From Frankia sp. AiPa1 (lineage in GTDB: Bacteria; Actinomycetota; Actinomycetes; Frankiales; Frankiaceae): a stretch of DNA of 64,000 nucleotides. Below the pieces are notes generated by a model that saw only the letters and a list, made by a program, of their open reading frames with translations, did not search any database and was not told where the DNA came from. The stretch lies in the NCBI RefSeq assembly GCF_023243075.1, contig NZ_JALKFZ020000002.1, positions 124,001 to 188,000 of the forward strand, written 5' to 3'. The position numbers and the translations under genes are program-made. Shown here piece after piece: positions 38,620-47,650 of the stretch (positions are counted from its first letter, which is position 1; every line of letters begins with the position of its first letter).

Positions 38620-41160
38620 ATGGGACCGGGAGGCCTGGGACCGGGAGGCCTGACGCCGGGCGGCGGCACCGGGCCGACGATCATGGGGCGGGACGACTCC
38701 GGCGCCGAGCGGGCTGTGCCAACGTCGACCTATCGCCTGCAGCTCAACCTCGACTTCTCGCTGACCGACGCGACCGTGATCGTCCCGTACCTGGCGTCGC
38801 TCGGCGTGTCACATCTGTATCTCTCACCGGTGCTGGAGGCGGCCCCCGGGTCCACCCACGGCTATGACGTCGTCGAGCACGGGCAGATCAACCCGGAGCT
38901 CGGGGGCGCCGGCGGCCTGCGCCGCCTCGTCACCGCCTGCCGGCGCGCGGGGCTGGGGATCGTCGTGGACGTCGTGCCCAACCACATGTCGGTCACTCCG
39001 CAGGCGGCGAACGCGGCCTGGTGGTCGGTGCTGCGCGAGGGGCCGGAGTCGCCGTACGCGAGCTGGTTCGACATCGACTGGGCCGCCCCCGACAACCCGG
39101 GGCGGGTCGTCGTGCCGATCCTCGGGGCGGGCCTCGCCGACTGCCTGGCCGCCGGCGAGATCAGCGTGCGCCAGGACGAGGACGGCGCCTGGGTCGTCGC
39201 CTACTACGACCACGTGCTGCCCACCGCGCCCGGGACCGCCGACCCGCGCGACGTCGCCGGCACCCTCGACGCGCAGTACTACCGGCTGTGCTGGTGGCGG
39301 GTCGGCGCCACGGAGCTCAACTACCGCCGCTTCTTCGACATCACGACGCTGGCCGGGCTGCGCCAGGAGGAGCCCCACGTCTTCGCCGCGACCCACCGGC
39401 TGCTCATCGACCAGGTCCGGGCCGGCACCTTCGAGGGCCTGCGCATCGACCATCCGGACGGCATGGCCGACCCGGAGGGCTACCTGCGCCGCCTGTCGGA
39501 GGCCACCGGCGGGGTGTGGACGGTCGTCGAGAAGATCCTCGAGGACGACGAGGGCCTGCCCGAAACCTGGGCCTGCGACGGCACCACCGGCTACGACGGC
39601 ATCGGCCGGCTGACCCGGCTGTTCCTCGACCCGCTGGCCGGGCATCCGCTGTCGGTGCTCTACGAGGAGCTCACCCGGGCCGACCCGGACTACGAGGCGG
39701 AGGCACGCGCGGCGAAGCTCGACGTGCTCGCGGGCGTACTGCAGCCGGAGGTCGACCGGCTGACCGTGCTGGCTCTCGGTGAGGCCCGCCGGGCCCGCTC
39801 CGATCTCACCCGCGTCGGCCTGCGCGAGGCGCTGTGTGAGGTCCTGGCCGCCTTCGACGTCTACCGGGCCTACATCCGCCCGGACGGCACACCGAGCCTG
39901 GAGGCCCGCGGCCATGTGGTGCGCGCCTGCGAGCAGGCCCGTTCCTACCTGCCGGGCCGGGCCACCGAGGTCGACCTGATCGAGGACCTCGCGCTCGGCG
40001 GCCCACCCGAGTTCGTCACCCGCTTCCAGCAGACCTGCGGCCCGGTGATGGCCAAGGGCATCGAGGACACCGCCTTCTACCGGTACGCCCGCATGGTCGC
40101 GCTCAACGAGGTCGGCGGTGACCCGTCACGCTTCCCCGCCTTCACCACCGGGCATCCTCGCAGCGCCGTCAACGAGTTCCACGAGGCGAACGTCGCCGCC
40201 CAGCGGACGTGGCCGCTGACGATGACGACCCTGTCCACCCATGACACCAAGCGGTCCGAGGACGTCCGGGCGCGGCTCGCGGTGCTCTCGGAGGACCCGC
40301 GGGGCTGGGCGGAGGCCGCCGGGCGCCTGGTCCGCCTCGGCGAGCGCCACCGCGACACCGAGCAGGGCTGGCCGGACCGGCCGACGGTCTACTTTCTGCT
40401 GCAGACGCTGGTCGGAGCCTGGCCACTGCCCGCCGAGCGGGCCACCCAGTACATGCTCAAGGCCGCCCGCGAGGCCAAGCTCTACACGAGCTGGACCGAC
40501 CAGGACCCGGCCTACGAGGCCGCGCTGGTGAACTATGTCGAGTCGGTGCTGGAGGACGAGGAGTTCCTCACCGTGCTCACCGGTTACGTCGCCGGGCTGG
40601 TGGAGCTCGGCCGGCAGAACTCGCTGGCCCAGAAGCTGCTGCAGCTCACCATGCCCGGGGTTCCCGACGTCTACCAGGGTCAGGAGCTCTGGGATCTGTC
40701 CCTGGTGGATCCGGACAACCGCCGCCCGGTGAACTTCGGTGACCGCACCAAACTGCTCGCCGAGCTCGGCGCCGACGTCCCCGCCGAGGACGCCCCGCCG
40801 CGCCGCCCGCCCCTGCTCGACGACTCCGGCGCCGCGAAGCTCCTGGTCGTCGCCCGGGCGCTACGGATACGCCATGACAACCCGCACTGGTTCGGCACCC
40901 ATGCCACCTACCGACCGCTGTGGGCGTCCGGCTCGGCTGCGGAGAACGTGGTCGCGTTCGCCCGCTCCGAGTCGGTGGTCACGGTGGTGCCGCGCCTGGT
41001 GCTGGGCCTGCGCCGCGGCGGCGGCTGGCGCGACACCACCCTGCCGCTGCCCGAGGGACGCTGGATGGACATGCTGACCGGGCGCCGTCACGACGGCGGG
41101 ACGGCGTACGTCCTGCGCCTGCTGCGCGACTTCCCGGTCAGCCTGCTCGTCCGCTCCTGA
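38620..41160 (+). CDS. treY: Maltooligosyl trehalose synthase TreY
   Basis: Protein of 846 aa from the ATG at 38620, or 825 aa from 38683 (MGRDDSGAERAVPTSTYRLQL), where similarity begins; the first 21 residues are Gly/Pro repeats. GH13_26 motifs: VVDVVPNHMS, catalytic Asp in GLRIDHPDGMADP, Glu in VVEKILEDDE, and Asp in TLSTHDTKRSEDVRAR. It isomerises the reducing-end linkage of maltodextrins to a trehalose linkage. Co-transcribed with glgX; the usual next gene, treZ, is displaced to 62.3 kb. Confidence 0.94.
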   Translation: MGPGGLGPGGLTPGGGTGPTIMGRDDSGAERAVPTSTYRLQLNLDFSLTDATVIVPYLASLGVSHLYLSPVLEAAPGSTHGYDVVEHGQINPELGGAGGLRRLVTACRRAGLGIVVDVVPNHMSVTPQAANAAWWSVLREGPESPYASWFDIDWAAPDNPGRVVVPILGAGLADCLAAGEISVRQDEDGAWVVAYYDHVLPTAPGTADPRDVAGTLDAQYYRLCWWRVGATELNYRRFFDITTLAGLRQEEPHVFAATHRLLIDQVRAGTFEGLRIDHPDGMADPEGYLRRLSEATGGVWTVVEKILEDDEGLPETWACDGTTGYDGIGRLTRLFLDPLAGHPLSVLYEELTRADPDYEAEARAAKLDVLAGVLQPEVDRLTVLALGEARRARSDLTRVGLREALCEVLAAFDVYRAYIRPDGTPSLEARGHVVRACEQARSYLPGRATEVDLIEDLALGGPPEFVTRFQQTCGPVMAKGIEDTAFYRYARMVALNEVGGDPSRFPAFTTGHPRSAVNEFHEANVAAQRTWPLTMTTLSTHDTKRSEDVRARLAVLSEDPRGWAEAAGRLVRLGERHRDTEQGWPDRPTVYFLLQTLVGAWPLPAERATQYMLKAAREAKLYTSWTDQDPAYEAALVNYVESVLEDEEFLTVLTGYVAGLVELGRQNSLAQKLLQLTMPGVPDVYQGQELWDLSLVDPDNRRPVNFGDRTKLLAELGADVPAEDAPPRRPPLLDDSGAAKLLVVARALRIRHDNPHWFGTHATYRPLWASGSAAENVVAFARSESVVTVVPRLVLGLRRGGGWRDTTLPLPEGRWMDMLTGRRHDGGTAYVLRLLRDFPVSLLVRS

Positions 41161-41205
41161 CCAGCGGATGTTCCCTCGGCCGGGTTGGTCGGGAACGGCT
41201 GGTCA
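41158..41205. terminator. extended hairpin spanning both stop codons of treY and the PDZ gene
   Basis: TGACCAGC (41158-41165) pairs with GCTGGTCA (41198-41205), and inside it GTTCCC (41170-41175) pairs with GGGAAC (41191-41196). The outer arms contain the treY TGA and, on the other strand, the PDZ-gene stop, so one structure serves two convergent genes. Confidence 0.75.
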
Positions 41206-42348
41206 GGCTCCGACGGTGGTCAGGGTTGGCTGACCGGGCACGGTAGCCACGCGCGAGTCCTGGCCGGTGCCGGCGAGTGGGGCCGACAGGTTCGGCAGCG
41301 CGGGAGCTGTCTGCGACCCAGGCCGCGCGGGACCGTCCGGCTGACCGAACCGCTGGTTCTGTGGCTTGCCCTTCCCGTCTCCCCTGAGGGTGAGAGTGAC
41401 CGTCCAGCTCCGCCCGGTCGAGGGCCGGCGCACCGCGACCCGCACCGTCCGCGGGCCCGATTCCGGGGGGAGCAGACGGTCGAGGACCTGCTGGTTCGGG
41501 ACGCCGTTGCTGATCGGCACGACTGAGTCGATCGACTCGATGACGTCACCGGCCCGCAGACCCGCGGCGGCGGCCGGCCCACCCCGCACCTCGGCGATCG
41601 TGACGCTTGGCTGACCGCCCTCCGACGGCGCGGTGACGTGGATCCCGAACGCCTCCCCCGGGCCGTCCTGCTCCCGCCCCGCGCCCGGGCCATCTGTTTC
41701 CACCCGAAACGCGCGCTCGCCCGCACCCTCGCCCGGTGCGCCGGCGGAGCCCCGCGCTCCGTCGGCGGCGACCACGATGCCCCTGGGGGCCCGGCCCGCC
41801 AGAACCTCGCCGTAGGTGCGCGGAGCATGCGCGTCCTGGACGCTGGCCGCCATGCCGTTCAGCACGGCGATCCCGAGATGCTGGCGCGCGGTGGCGGGAC
41901 CGCCGGCGGCGGCGGCCCGCTGGAACACGGCGCGAAACGCGTTCCAGTCGGTGGTGCGGTCGCCGGCGAAGGCTGGCGGGGCGTCGACGCGGTGCAGGCC
42001 GAGCTGGTCAAGCTCGGCGAGCAGGCCGGCGAAGGCGCCGGCGAGCAGCACCTGGTCGCGGTGCGGGTCCGCCGCGTAGTAGTGGTCGGACATGCAGAGG
42101 TAGCTCTGGCGAAGGGTCACGTAGGTGATCGGGGTCGGCGACAGGCCGGCCCGGGTTGACGGTGCGGTGCGCGGGAGGCCGACGGTCCCTGCCGGGCCGG
42201 TCGGTCCCCCGACGATGCCGCAGACGGCCGGCGTGCCGTTCGTGGCCTGGGCCGCGCCCGCGCTCAGGATCGCCCCGGCGGGCAGGGCCACGGCGAGAGC
42301 GGCGGCGGTCAGCACGGCAGGTCGGGTCAGTCGACGAGGAGATCTCAT
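41203..42348 (-). CDS. Secreted PDZ-domain protein
   Basis: Protein of 381 aa with a signal peptide (basic start, then VLTAAALAVALPAGAILS, predicted cleavage near AQA-TNG). The N-terminal domain contains LRQSYLCMSDHYYAADPHRDQVL, reminiscent of the pre-PDZ helical part of S41 carboxyl-terminal proteases. A PDZ domain follows ([29 protein letters not shown] in its core). No Ser/Lys protease domain follows; the tail is Pro/Gly-rich. Likely an exported binding or regulatory protein. It is divergent from the response-regulator gene and 86 bp away, so it may be a target of that system (inference). Confidence 0.75.
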   Translation of the reverse strand: MRSPRRLTRPAVLTAAALAVALPAGAILSAGAAQATNGTPAVCGIVGGPTGPAGTVGLPRTAPSTRAGLSPTPITYVTLRQSYLCMSDHYYAADPHRDQVLLAGAFAGLLAELDQLGLHRVDAPPAFAGDRTTDWNAFRAVFQRAAAAGGPATARQHLGIAVLNGMAASVQDAHAPRTYGEVLAGRAPRGIVVAADGARGSAGAPGEGAGERAFRVETDGPGAGREQDGPGEAFGIHVTAPSEGGQPSVTIAEVRGGPAAAAGLRAGDVIESIDSVVPISNGVPNQQVLDRLLPPESGPRTVRVAVRRPSTGRSWTVTLTLRGDGKGKPQNQRFGQPDGPARPGSQTAPALPNLSAPLAGTGQDSRVATVPGQPTLTTVGA

Positions 42349-42434
42349 GCCGGCAGGCTGTCAGGGATGATGTTGCCTGACGCTGAACGGGACCGTTAAC
42401 ACCGATGTGACACCGTGTTCGATAGAAGGTCAGC

Positions 42435-43088
42435 ATGCGCGTGCTGGTGGCGGAGGACGAACAGGACCTGGCCGAGCTGGTCGCCGAGGGGCTGCGGCGG
42501 CACGCGATGGCGGTCGACGTGGCATACGACGGCGCGGCCGCCGCCGAGCGGCTCGCCGTGCACGACTACGACGTGCTGGTGCTCGATCGGGACCTGCCCG
42601 CCCGCCACGGCGACGAGATCTGCCGTGACCTGGCCCGCTCGGGGGCCCGCACCCGCATCCTGATGCTGACAGCGGCGGCCTCGGTGCCCGAGCGGGTGGC
42701 GGGGCTGGGCCTCGGCGCCGACGACTACCTCCCCAAACCGTTCGACTACGCCGAGCTGGTGGCCCGGGTGCAGGCCCTCGGCCGACGCAGCGCGGCATCG
42801 GTGTCGCCGGTGCTGGAACGGGGCGGGATCGTGCTCGACCCACACCATCTGCAGGCGTCCCGGGACGGCCGGTTCCTGCGACTGTCGTTGAAGGAGTTCG
42901 CGGTGCTCGAGGTGCTCCTGCGGGCCGACGGCGCGGTGGTGAGCGCGGAGCGGCTGCTCGAATCCGCCTGGGACGAGCATGCCGACCCGTTCACCTCGGT
43001 GGTCCGGGTCATCATGAGCCGGTTGCGGGCCAAGCTCGGCGACCCGCCGTGCATCGTCACCGTCGCCGGCGCGGGATACCGGCTGTGA
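42435..43088 (+). CDS. OmpR/PhoB-family response regulator
   Basis: Protein of 217 aa. The receiver domain has acidic residues in AEDEQD, phosphoacceptor D51 in VLVLDRDLP, and K in DYLPKPFDYAEL. The winged-helix DNA-binding domain ends with SRLRAKLGDPPCIVTVAGAGYRL. Partner of the overlapping histidine kinase. An AAGG ribosome binding site precedes the ATG at 42435. The 86-bp divergent region upstream is a likely site of autoregulation. Confidence 0.95.
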   Translation: MRVLVAEDEQDLAELVAEGLRRHAMAVDVAYDGAAAAERLAVHDYDVLVLDRDLPARHGDEICRDLARSGARTRILMLTAAASVPERVAGLGLGADDYLPKPFDYAELVARVQALGRRSAASVSPVLERGGIVLDPHHLQASRDGRFLRLSLKEFAVLEVLLRADGAVVSAERLLESAWDEHADPFTSVVRVIMSRLRAKLGDPPCIVTVAGAGYRL

Positions 43089-44605
43089 GCGGCCCGGCCG
43101 AGGAGCGGACCGAGCGACGCCGGGCGGGAGGCGGGCGGAGCTGGGCGCGGGGCACGATCCGAGTCCGGCTCACCGTCCTCTACAGCGGTCTGTTCCTGCT
43201 CACCTCGACGATCCTGCTGGTCACGACCAACCTGCTGCTCAACGGCGTGCTCCGCAGCAAGGTCACCGCGATCACCGAGAGTGTGGGACTGGGCCCGGGA
43301 GCCGGTGGCGACGTCGGGTTCTCCACCCAGGCGGCGCCCGGCGGCGCGGGGGCGGGGACGGGGGTGCCTGACACCGTGGTGGCGGCGGGCACGGGTTCGT
43401 CCGCTGCCGCGATGCCCGGCCCGCAGGTCCTCGGGCCCGGTTCCGGCTCGGGTTCCGGCCTCGCGGGGACGGTCGTGCCGCCCGACGCCGCGACGTCGGG
43501 GGCCTCGCCCTCGGGTCGCTATGCCGGACGGCTCCAGGTCGTCAGCGGACTACCGGACGCGGTGGCGCACTACCAGTGGACGGTCGCGCTCATCACCGTC
43601 GGGGCGCTCACCGTCGTCTCGGTCGCCGCCGGCTGGTGGCTGGCCGGGCGGCTGCTGCGCCCGCTGCACCGGATCACCGCGACCGCCCACCGGCTGTCCC
43701 TGTCGAACCTGCACGAACGGATCGCGCTGGCCGGGCCGCACGACGAGCTGCGCGAGCTCGCCGACACCTTCGACGCGATGCTCGCCCGCCTCGAACGCTC
43801 CGTCGAGGCCGAGCGCCGCTTCATCGCGAACGCGGCCCACGAGCTGCGCACGCCGCTGACGGTGCAGCGCGCCGCCATCCAGATCGGGCTGACCGACCCC
43901 GCGCCCGACCGCCTGCCGCGGGTCCGCGGCCAGCTGCTGACCGCGAACCAACGCATGGAGCGGCTCATCGACGCCCTGCTCATGCTCGCGCAGACCGAAC
44001 GGGGCCTGCGGCGTACCGAGCCGGTTGATCTGGCCGCGCTGGTCCACCAGGCGGTACGTGAGGTACCCGAGCTGCCTGCCGCCGACGTGGAGCTGACAGT
44101 GGCGACCGACGCCGCCGATGGAGCCGCCGGGGCGGCGGAGGGAGCGGCGGGGGCGGCGGAGACAGGCGGGCCAGGCACAGTGATCCGGACGGCTGGAGCG
44201 GCCATCGTGTACGGGGATCCTGTGCTGCTGGCGCGTCTCGTCGGGAACCTGCTGGACAACGCGGTGCGGCACAACCATCCGGGCGGGTTCGTCGACGTGC
44301 GCCTGTCCGCCTACGGCACTCTCACTGTCCGCAACTCCGGCCCGGAGGTGCCCGAGGACCGCATCGCCGAGATCTTCGAGCCGTTCCGCCGGCTCGGCGC
44401 CCCCCGTACGGGCTCCGCATCCGGGTCCGGCCTCGGGTTGTCCCTCGTCCGCTCGATCGCCGCGGCACACCATCTGGCCCTGTCCGCTGCCCCGAACCCG
44501 GGCGGCGGCCTGATCGTCACCGTCGTCTTCCCAGGATCCACGCCCAACCTGCCCCGACCGCCGGCAAAGGCGCTCGATCGCCACGATCGCTACGCCCTGC
44601 AGTGA
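43085..44605 (+). CDS. Sensor histidine kinase
   Basis: Protein of 506 aa from the GTG at 43085, overlapping the regulator stop by 4 bp (GTGA). Two membrane helices (VLYSGLFLLTSTILLVTT and WTVALITVGALTVVSVAAGWWLAG) flank an extracytoplasmic loop of about 100 residues that is Gly/Ala/Ser-rich with GSGSGSG. HAMP, then HisKA with phosphoacceptor H252 in AAHELRTPLT, then HATPase with LLDNAVRHNH and GSGLGLSLVRSIA. Between HisKA and HATPase is an Ala/Gly-rich insertion. The signal is unknown; the low-complexity loop is unlike a typical ligand-binding fold. Confidence 0.93.
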   Translation: MSGPAEERTERRRAGGGRSWARGTIRVRLTVLYSGLFLLTSTILLVTTNLLLNGVLRSKVTAITESVGLGPGAGGDVGFSTQAAPGGAGAGTGVPDTVVAAGTGSSAAAMPGPQVLGPGSGSGSGLAGTVVPPDAATSGASPSGRYAGRLQVVSGLPDAVAHYQWTVALITVGALTVVSVAAGWWLAGRLLRPLHRITATAHRLSLSNLHERIALAGPHDELRELADTFDAMLARLERSVEAERRFIANAAHELRTPLTVQRAAIQIGLTDPAPDRLPRVRGQLLTANQRMERLIDALLMLAQTERGLRRTEPVDLAALVHQAVREVPELPAADVELTVATDAADGAAGAAEGAAGAAETGGPGTVIRTAGAAIVYGDPVLLARLVGNLLDNAVRHNHPGGFVDVRLSAYGTLTVRNSGPEVPEDRIAEIFEPFRRLGAPRTGSASGSGLGLSLVRSIAAAHHLALSAAPNPGGGLIVTVVFPGSTPNLPRPPAKALDRHDRYALQ

Positions 44606-44675
44606 GCCGCACGGCAAGATCCACCTACACAGGTCGCTGTAGGGGGCAAATCGGACACGAGCACCCCCACAACGA

Positions 44676-44696
44676 CCGGCCGACGGTTCCGGCCGG
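44676..44696. terminator. possible hairpin between the histidine kinase and peroxiredoxin genes
   Basis: CCGGCC (44676-44681) and GGCCGG (44691-44696) in a GC-rich symmetric stretch between convergent genes. Weak evidence. Confidence 0.35.
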
Positions 44697-44759
44697 CCGA
44701 TCAGTGCCTGCGGTCGGCCCGTGGGCCGCGCGACGCGTTCCGATCGGCCGGCGGGCGGG

Positions 44760-45416
44760 TCACTGCGGCTGCGGGACGATCCGCAGGTAGGGCTTCGGCG
44801 CCTCCCAGGTGCCGAAGATCTCCTTGGCCTGGTCGTTGTTGACCGAGCCGGCGATCACGACATCCTCGCCCTGCTTCCAGTTCACCGGGGTGGCGACCTT
44901 GTGCTTGGCGGTGAGCTGCAGCGAGTCGATGACCCGCAGGACCTCGTCGAAGTTGCGCCCGGTGGTCATCGGATAGACCAGGATCAGCTTGATCTTCTTG
45001 TCCGGGCCGATGACGAACACGTTGCGGACGGTCTGGTTGTCCGCGGCCGTGCGGTCGGCCGGGTCGCCGCTCACGTCGGCGCCGAGCATCCCGTACGCCT
45101 TGGAGACCGTGAAGTCGGAGTCGCCGATCAGCGGGTAGTTCGGAGCGGTGCCCTGGGTCTCCTCGATGTCCTTGGACCAACCCTCGTGCAGCTCCACCGG
45201 GTCGACGGACAGACCGATGATCTTCACGCCGCGCTTGTCGAACTCAGGCTTGATGCTGGCCACGTAGCCAAGCTCGGTGGTGCAGATCGGGGTGAAGTTC
45301 TTCGGGTGCGAGAACAGCACCGCCCACGAGTCACCGATCCACTCGTGGAAACGGATCTTGCCCTCGGTCGTCTCGGCCTCGAAGTCCGGCGCGGTGTTGC
45401 CGATCGTCAGAGTCAT
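44760..45416 (-). CDS. 1-Cys peroxiredoxin (Prx6 family)
   Basis: Protein of 218 aa, normal for Prx6/AhpC-type 1-Cys enzymes. The peroxidatic Cys45 lies in PKNFTPICTTELG. The C-terminal extension (LTAKHKVATPVNWKQGED, then YLRIVPQP) is typical of the Prx6 group and there is no resolving-cysteine motif. It reduces hydrogen and organic peroxides in the cytoplasm. Monocistronic and convergent with the histidine kinase. Confidence 0.94.
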   Translation of the reverse strand: MTLTIGNTAPDFEAETTEGKIRFHEWIGDSWAVLFSHPKNFTPICTTELGYVASIKPEFDKRGVKIIGLSVDPVELHEGWSKDIEETQGTAPNYPLIGDSDFTVSKAYGMLGADVSGDPADRTAADNQTVRNVFVIGPDKKIKLILVYPMTTGRNFDEVLRVIDSLQLTAKHKVATPVNWKQGEDVVIAGSVNNDQAKEIFGTWEAPKPYLRIVPQPQ

Positions 45417-45510
45417 CGTCGTCTCTCTCCTTCACGCTCGCTGGCGCTCGCGGTATGCCTGTGCCGCGAGGCACCTGGATGGTGCGTCCCGCCTGACGGC
45501 GGACGGCTCA

Positions 45511-45538
45511 ACCTGCTACCTGCTACCTGCTACCTGCT
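45511..45538. repeat. four perfect 7-bp tandem repeats (ACCTGCT)
   Basis: A 28-bp array of ACCTGCT units in noncoding DNA upstream of the peroxiredoxin gene start; a candidate for length variation by slippage. Confidence 0.85.
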
Positions 45539-46239
45539 GGTGTACTGCTCGCCACCTGGTGGTGGTCCTTGCCCGGTACGTCCCCGTCCAGCGGACGCCC
45601 CGAGGCGGGCCCGGCTGGACGCGGCGTACAGCCGGGAGCCCACGGCTGCGACGATGCGCACACCGCATCTTTGTGCAGATGGCACCCCTGTGTACGGACA
45701 ACGCCCTGGTAGCCACGAGACGCCTTCGGACGAACGCCGAACTGCCCGGCGGACCGGGCGCGCGGGCCGAGCACCCGCCACGAGCGGGGTCGTCCAGGCG
45801 CTGCTCCCCGCGCTCCCCTGTCGGACTCGACGGTCAACCCCCCGCGTGCCACCGGGCCGCCGGAGCCGCCCCCGCGCCTTCCACCCTCGCCGACCGCAGG
45901 CACCGTGGCCGCGCGCCGCCAGGCCCGGGACATCGTGCGACAGGCGGACATATCTCCCGGAGTGACCTGTGCCGCGGCCCAGCCATCCGTGTCCCCCATG
46001 CCCCGACGGTACCCATCTGACTCCCCTGATAGTGCCATCTGCCACGACTCCGGTCCGCCACTGCGGAAACCGGCCCCCGGAGGGCGACGCAACCCCGCCG
46101 GCCGTCACGCTGAGCTCAGCCCTGGCATCGCCTCGCATCTCTCGGCCCGACGGCCAGACCGCCCCCCAGCAGACCCGCGGCAGGGAGGATGGCGGCGGGC
46201 CGGCCGGCGTGGGCGGGGGTTCGACGGCCTTCGATGTCG

Positions 46240-46320
46240 CGTGACGTGATGGTGCATGACGAGATAACGCATGGCGTGATGCCGTGATACGTGATGTCCT
46301 GTGACCTGATGTGACGCCCT
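46240..46320. repeat. degenerate CGTGATG-type repeats upstream of the cassette
   Basis: Repeated cores GTGATG, GCATGACG, GCGTGATG, CGTGATACGTGATG and CTGATGTGACG at roughly 8-16 nt intervals, immediately upstream of the small WXG100-like gene. More A/T-rich than the surroundings. Could be operator half-sites or remnants of the short-period repeat family. Confidence 0.5.
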
Positions 46321-46339
46321 GACCCGACTGGGAGGCCCC

Positions 46340-46603
46340 GTGCCCTCGATTCGCGTGGATCCGGACCAGCTGGAGCAGTTCGCCAACCATGTCGTGGCCT
46401 TCGGCACGACGATGTCGGACGAGATCCGCGGGCTGCAGACGCATTTCGACGGGCTCGACTGGGAGGACGTCCAACGGCAGCGGTTCGCCGAGCTGGTCTC
46501 CGAGCACGCGAAACGGCTCGAGGCGCTGGTCGAGGTCGTCGGCCAGCTCTCGCCGGAGCTGCATGCCAAGATCGGTCCGCTGCGCGAATACCTCGGAAAG
46601 TAG
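46340..46603 (+). CDS. WXG100-like small helical protein
   Basis: Protein of 87 aa, the size of ESAT-6/WXG100 proteins. It is predicted helix-turn-helix hairpin: IRVDPDQLEQFANHVVAFG, a turn at HFDGLDWEDVQRQRFAEL with W-E-D where the classical motif is W-x-G, then a second helix to LREYLGK. GGGAGG is present upstream of the GTG at 46340. It heads a three-gene cassette with a coiled-coil protein and an FtsK/SpoIIIE ATPase. WXG100 proteins are usually substrates or partners of such ATPases in type VII secretion; secretion here is not proven. Confidence 0.72.
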   Translation: MPSIRVDPDQLEQFANHVVAFGTTMSDEIRGLQTHFDGLDWEDVQRQRFAELVSEHAKRLEALVEVVGQLSPELHAKIGPLREYLGK

Positions 46604-46639
46604 GCCGGGGAGTCGACGAACGGCGTCGGGGGACGTGCC

Positions 46640-47650
46640 GTGGTGCTTGTTGTTGTTGATCCGACCGTGCTCAGCGCGCATCTCGGGCTGCTCGCCGGCA
46701 CGACGGCCCGGGTCGGCTCAGCCGCCCTGCAGATCACCGGCGCTCTGGCCAGCCTGGCCGAGCGGGCGGATCACGCGCTGGGTTCCAGCCGGGCCCGGCT
46801 GGCCACCGCGATACACACGCGGACCCGGGCCGAGGAGGCTGTGCGCCGCGCCGAGAGCGACCTCGACCACGCCGGCCAGGAGGTCACGTGGGCACGGGCG
46901 GCGCTGGCTCGGGCCGAGGCGACGACCTGGCGGGACGACGACGGCACCGTGCGCCACGCCGACACCACCGCCGAGATCGCGGCGGTGGCTCAGGCCGAGG
47001 CGCGGCACGCCGCGGCTCGCAAGGAGCTTGTCCGGGTGCAGGAAGAGCTGGAGCGGGCCCTCGCCGCCCAGCTCGAGGCCGAGCGGCGGGCCCGCTTCGC
47101 GGCGACGGTGCGCGGCCGGGCCTTCGACCAGGTGGAACGCGCCGGTGCCGTCGCCGGGTGGATCGGGCTGTTCCAGGAACTGGCAACCGACGCGTCGTTC
47201 CTGCTCACCCTGCGGATCGATCTGCTCGCCCAGTATCTCGGTGACCTGCCGGCGCGGGTAGCGCAGGCCCGGGCCGGCGCCGCGGCGGGCGGCGGCATCG
47301 CGGCGGCTGTCCTCGGGGCTCTGGTCCCCGGCGCGGGAGTCGTGGCCGCGGGAGTCGCGCCGTTCGATGTCGGTGCAGGTGACGGCGTCGGCGTCGGCGG
47401 GGCCGCGCAGGGCCTGACCGATCTGAGCTCCGGATTCGGCGCCGGCGTCCTCGCGCTCGCCACCTGCTGGGCCGACGACGTCGGCCGCCGCTACTTCGTC
47501 GGCTTCGCCGAACCCTTGGCGGACCGGATGCGCGGGATCGCCGAGGCCGCCCGGGACATCAGCACGTCGACGCATGGCATCGAGCATGACCTTGACCGCC
47601 TGGGCCGGCCCGAGCCCTTCGACGACGAGCGAGGGACGACCGATGGATGA
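46640..47650 (+). CDS. Coiled-coil protein with Gly/Ala-rich hydrophobic C-terminus
   Basis: Protein of 336 aa from a GTG at 46640, not assigned to a family. Residues ~40-180 are strongly helical and Ala/Glu/Arg-rich (RTRAEEAVRRAESDLDHAGQ and ARHAAARKELVRVQEELE), predicted long coiled coil. Residues ~205-270 are Gly/Ala/Val-rich (GIAAAVLGALVPGAGVVAAG) and could insert into or contact membrane. The last part ends in polar sequence. The stop overlaps the start of the FtsK-like gene by 8 bp, so the products are probably made together. A scaffold or adaptor between the WXG100-like protein and the ATPase is plausible. Confidence 0.7.
   Translation: MVLVVVDPTVLSAHLGLLAGTTARVGSAALQITGALASLAERADHALGSSRARLATAIHTRTRAEEAVRRAESDLDHAGQEVTWARAALARAEATTWRDDDGTVRHADTTAEIAAVAQAEARHAAARKELVRVQEELERALAAQLEAERRARFAATVRGRAFDQVERAGAVAGWIGLFQELATDASFLLTLRIDLLAQYLGDLPARVAQARAGAAAGGGIAAAVLGALVPGAGVVAAGVAPFDVGAGDGVGVGGAAQGLTDLSSGFGAGVLALATCWADDVGRRYFVGFAEPLADRMRGIAEAARDISTSTHGIEHDLDRLGRPEPFDDERGTTDG

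Larger units (their letters stand above)
45417..46339. other. 0.9-kb intergenic region before the WXG100-like cassette
   Basis: No supported gene; long frames here are Arg/Pro-rich or extend antisense to the next genes. It contains four copies of ACCTGCT (45511-45538) and a run of CGTGATG-like short repeats at 46240-46320 just ahead of the cassette. Promoter not identified. Confidence 0.5.

Noticed and set aside
45530..46681. 383-codon minus-strand frame upstream of and antisense to the WXG100-like gene
   Set aside because: Arg/Ser/His repeats derived from short DNA repeats, overlapping two genes with better coding signs.
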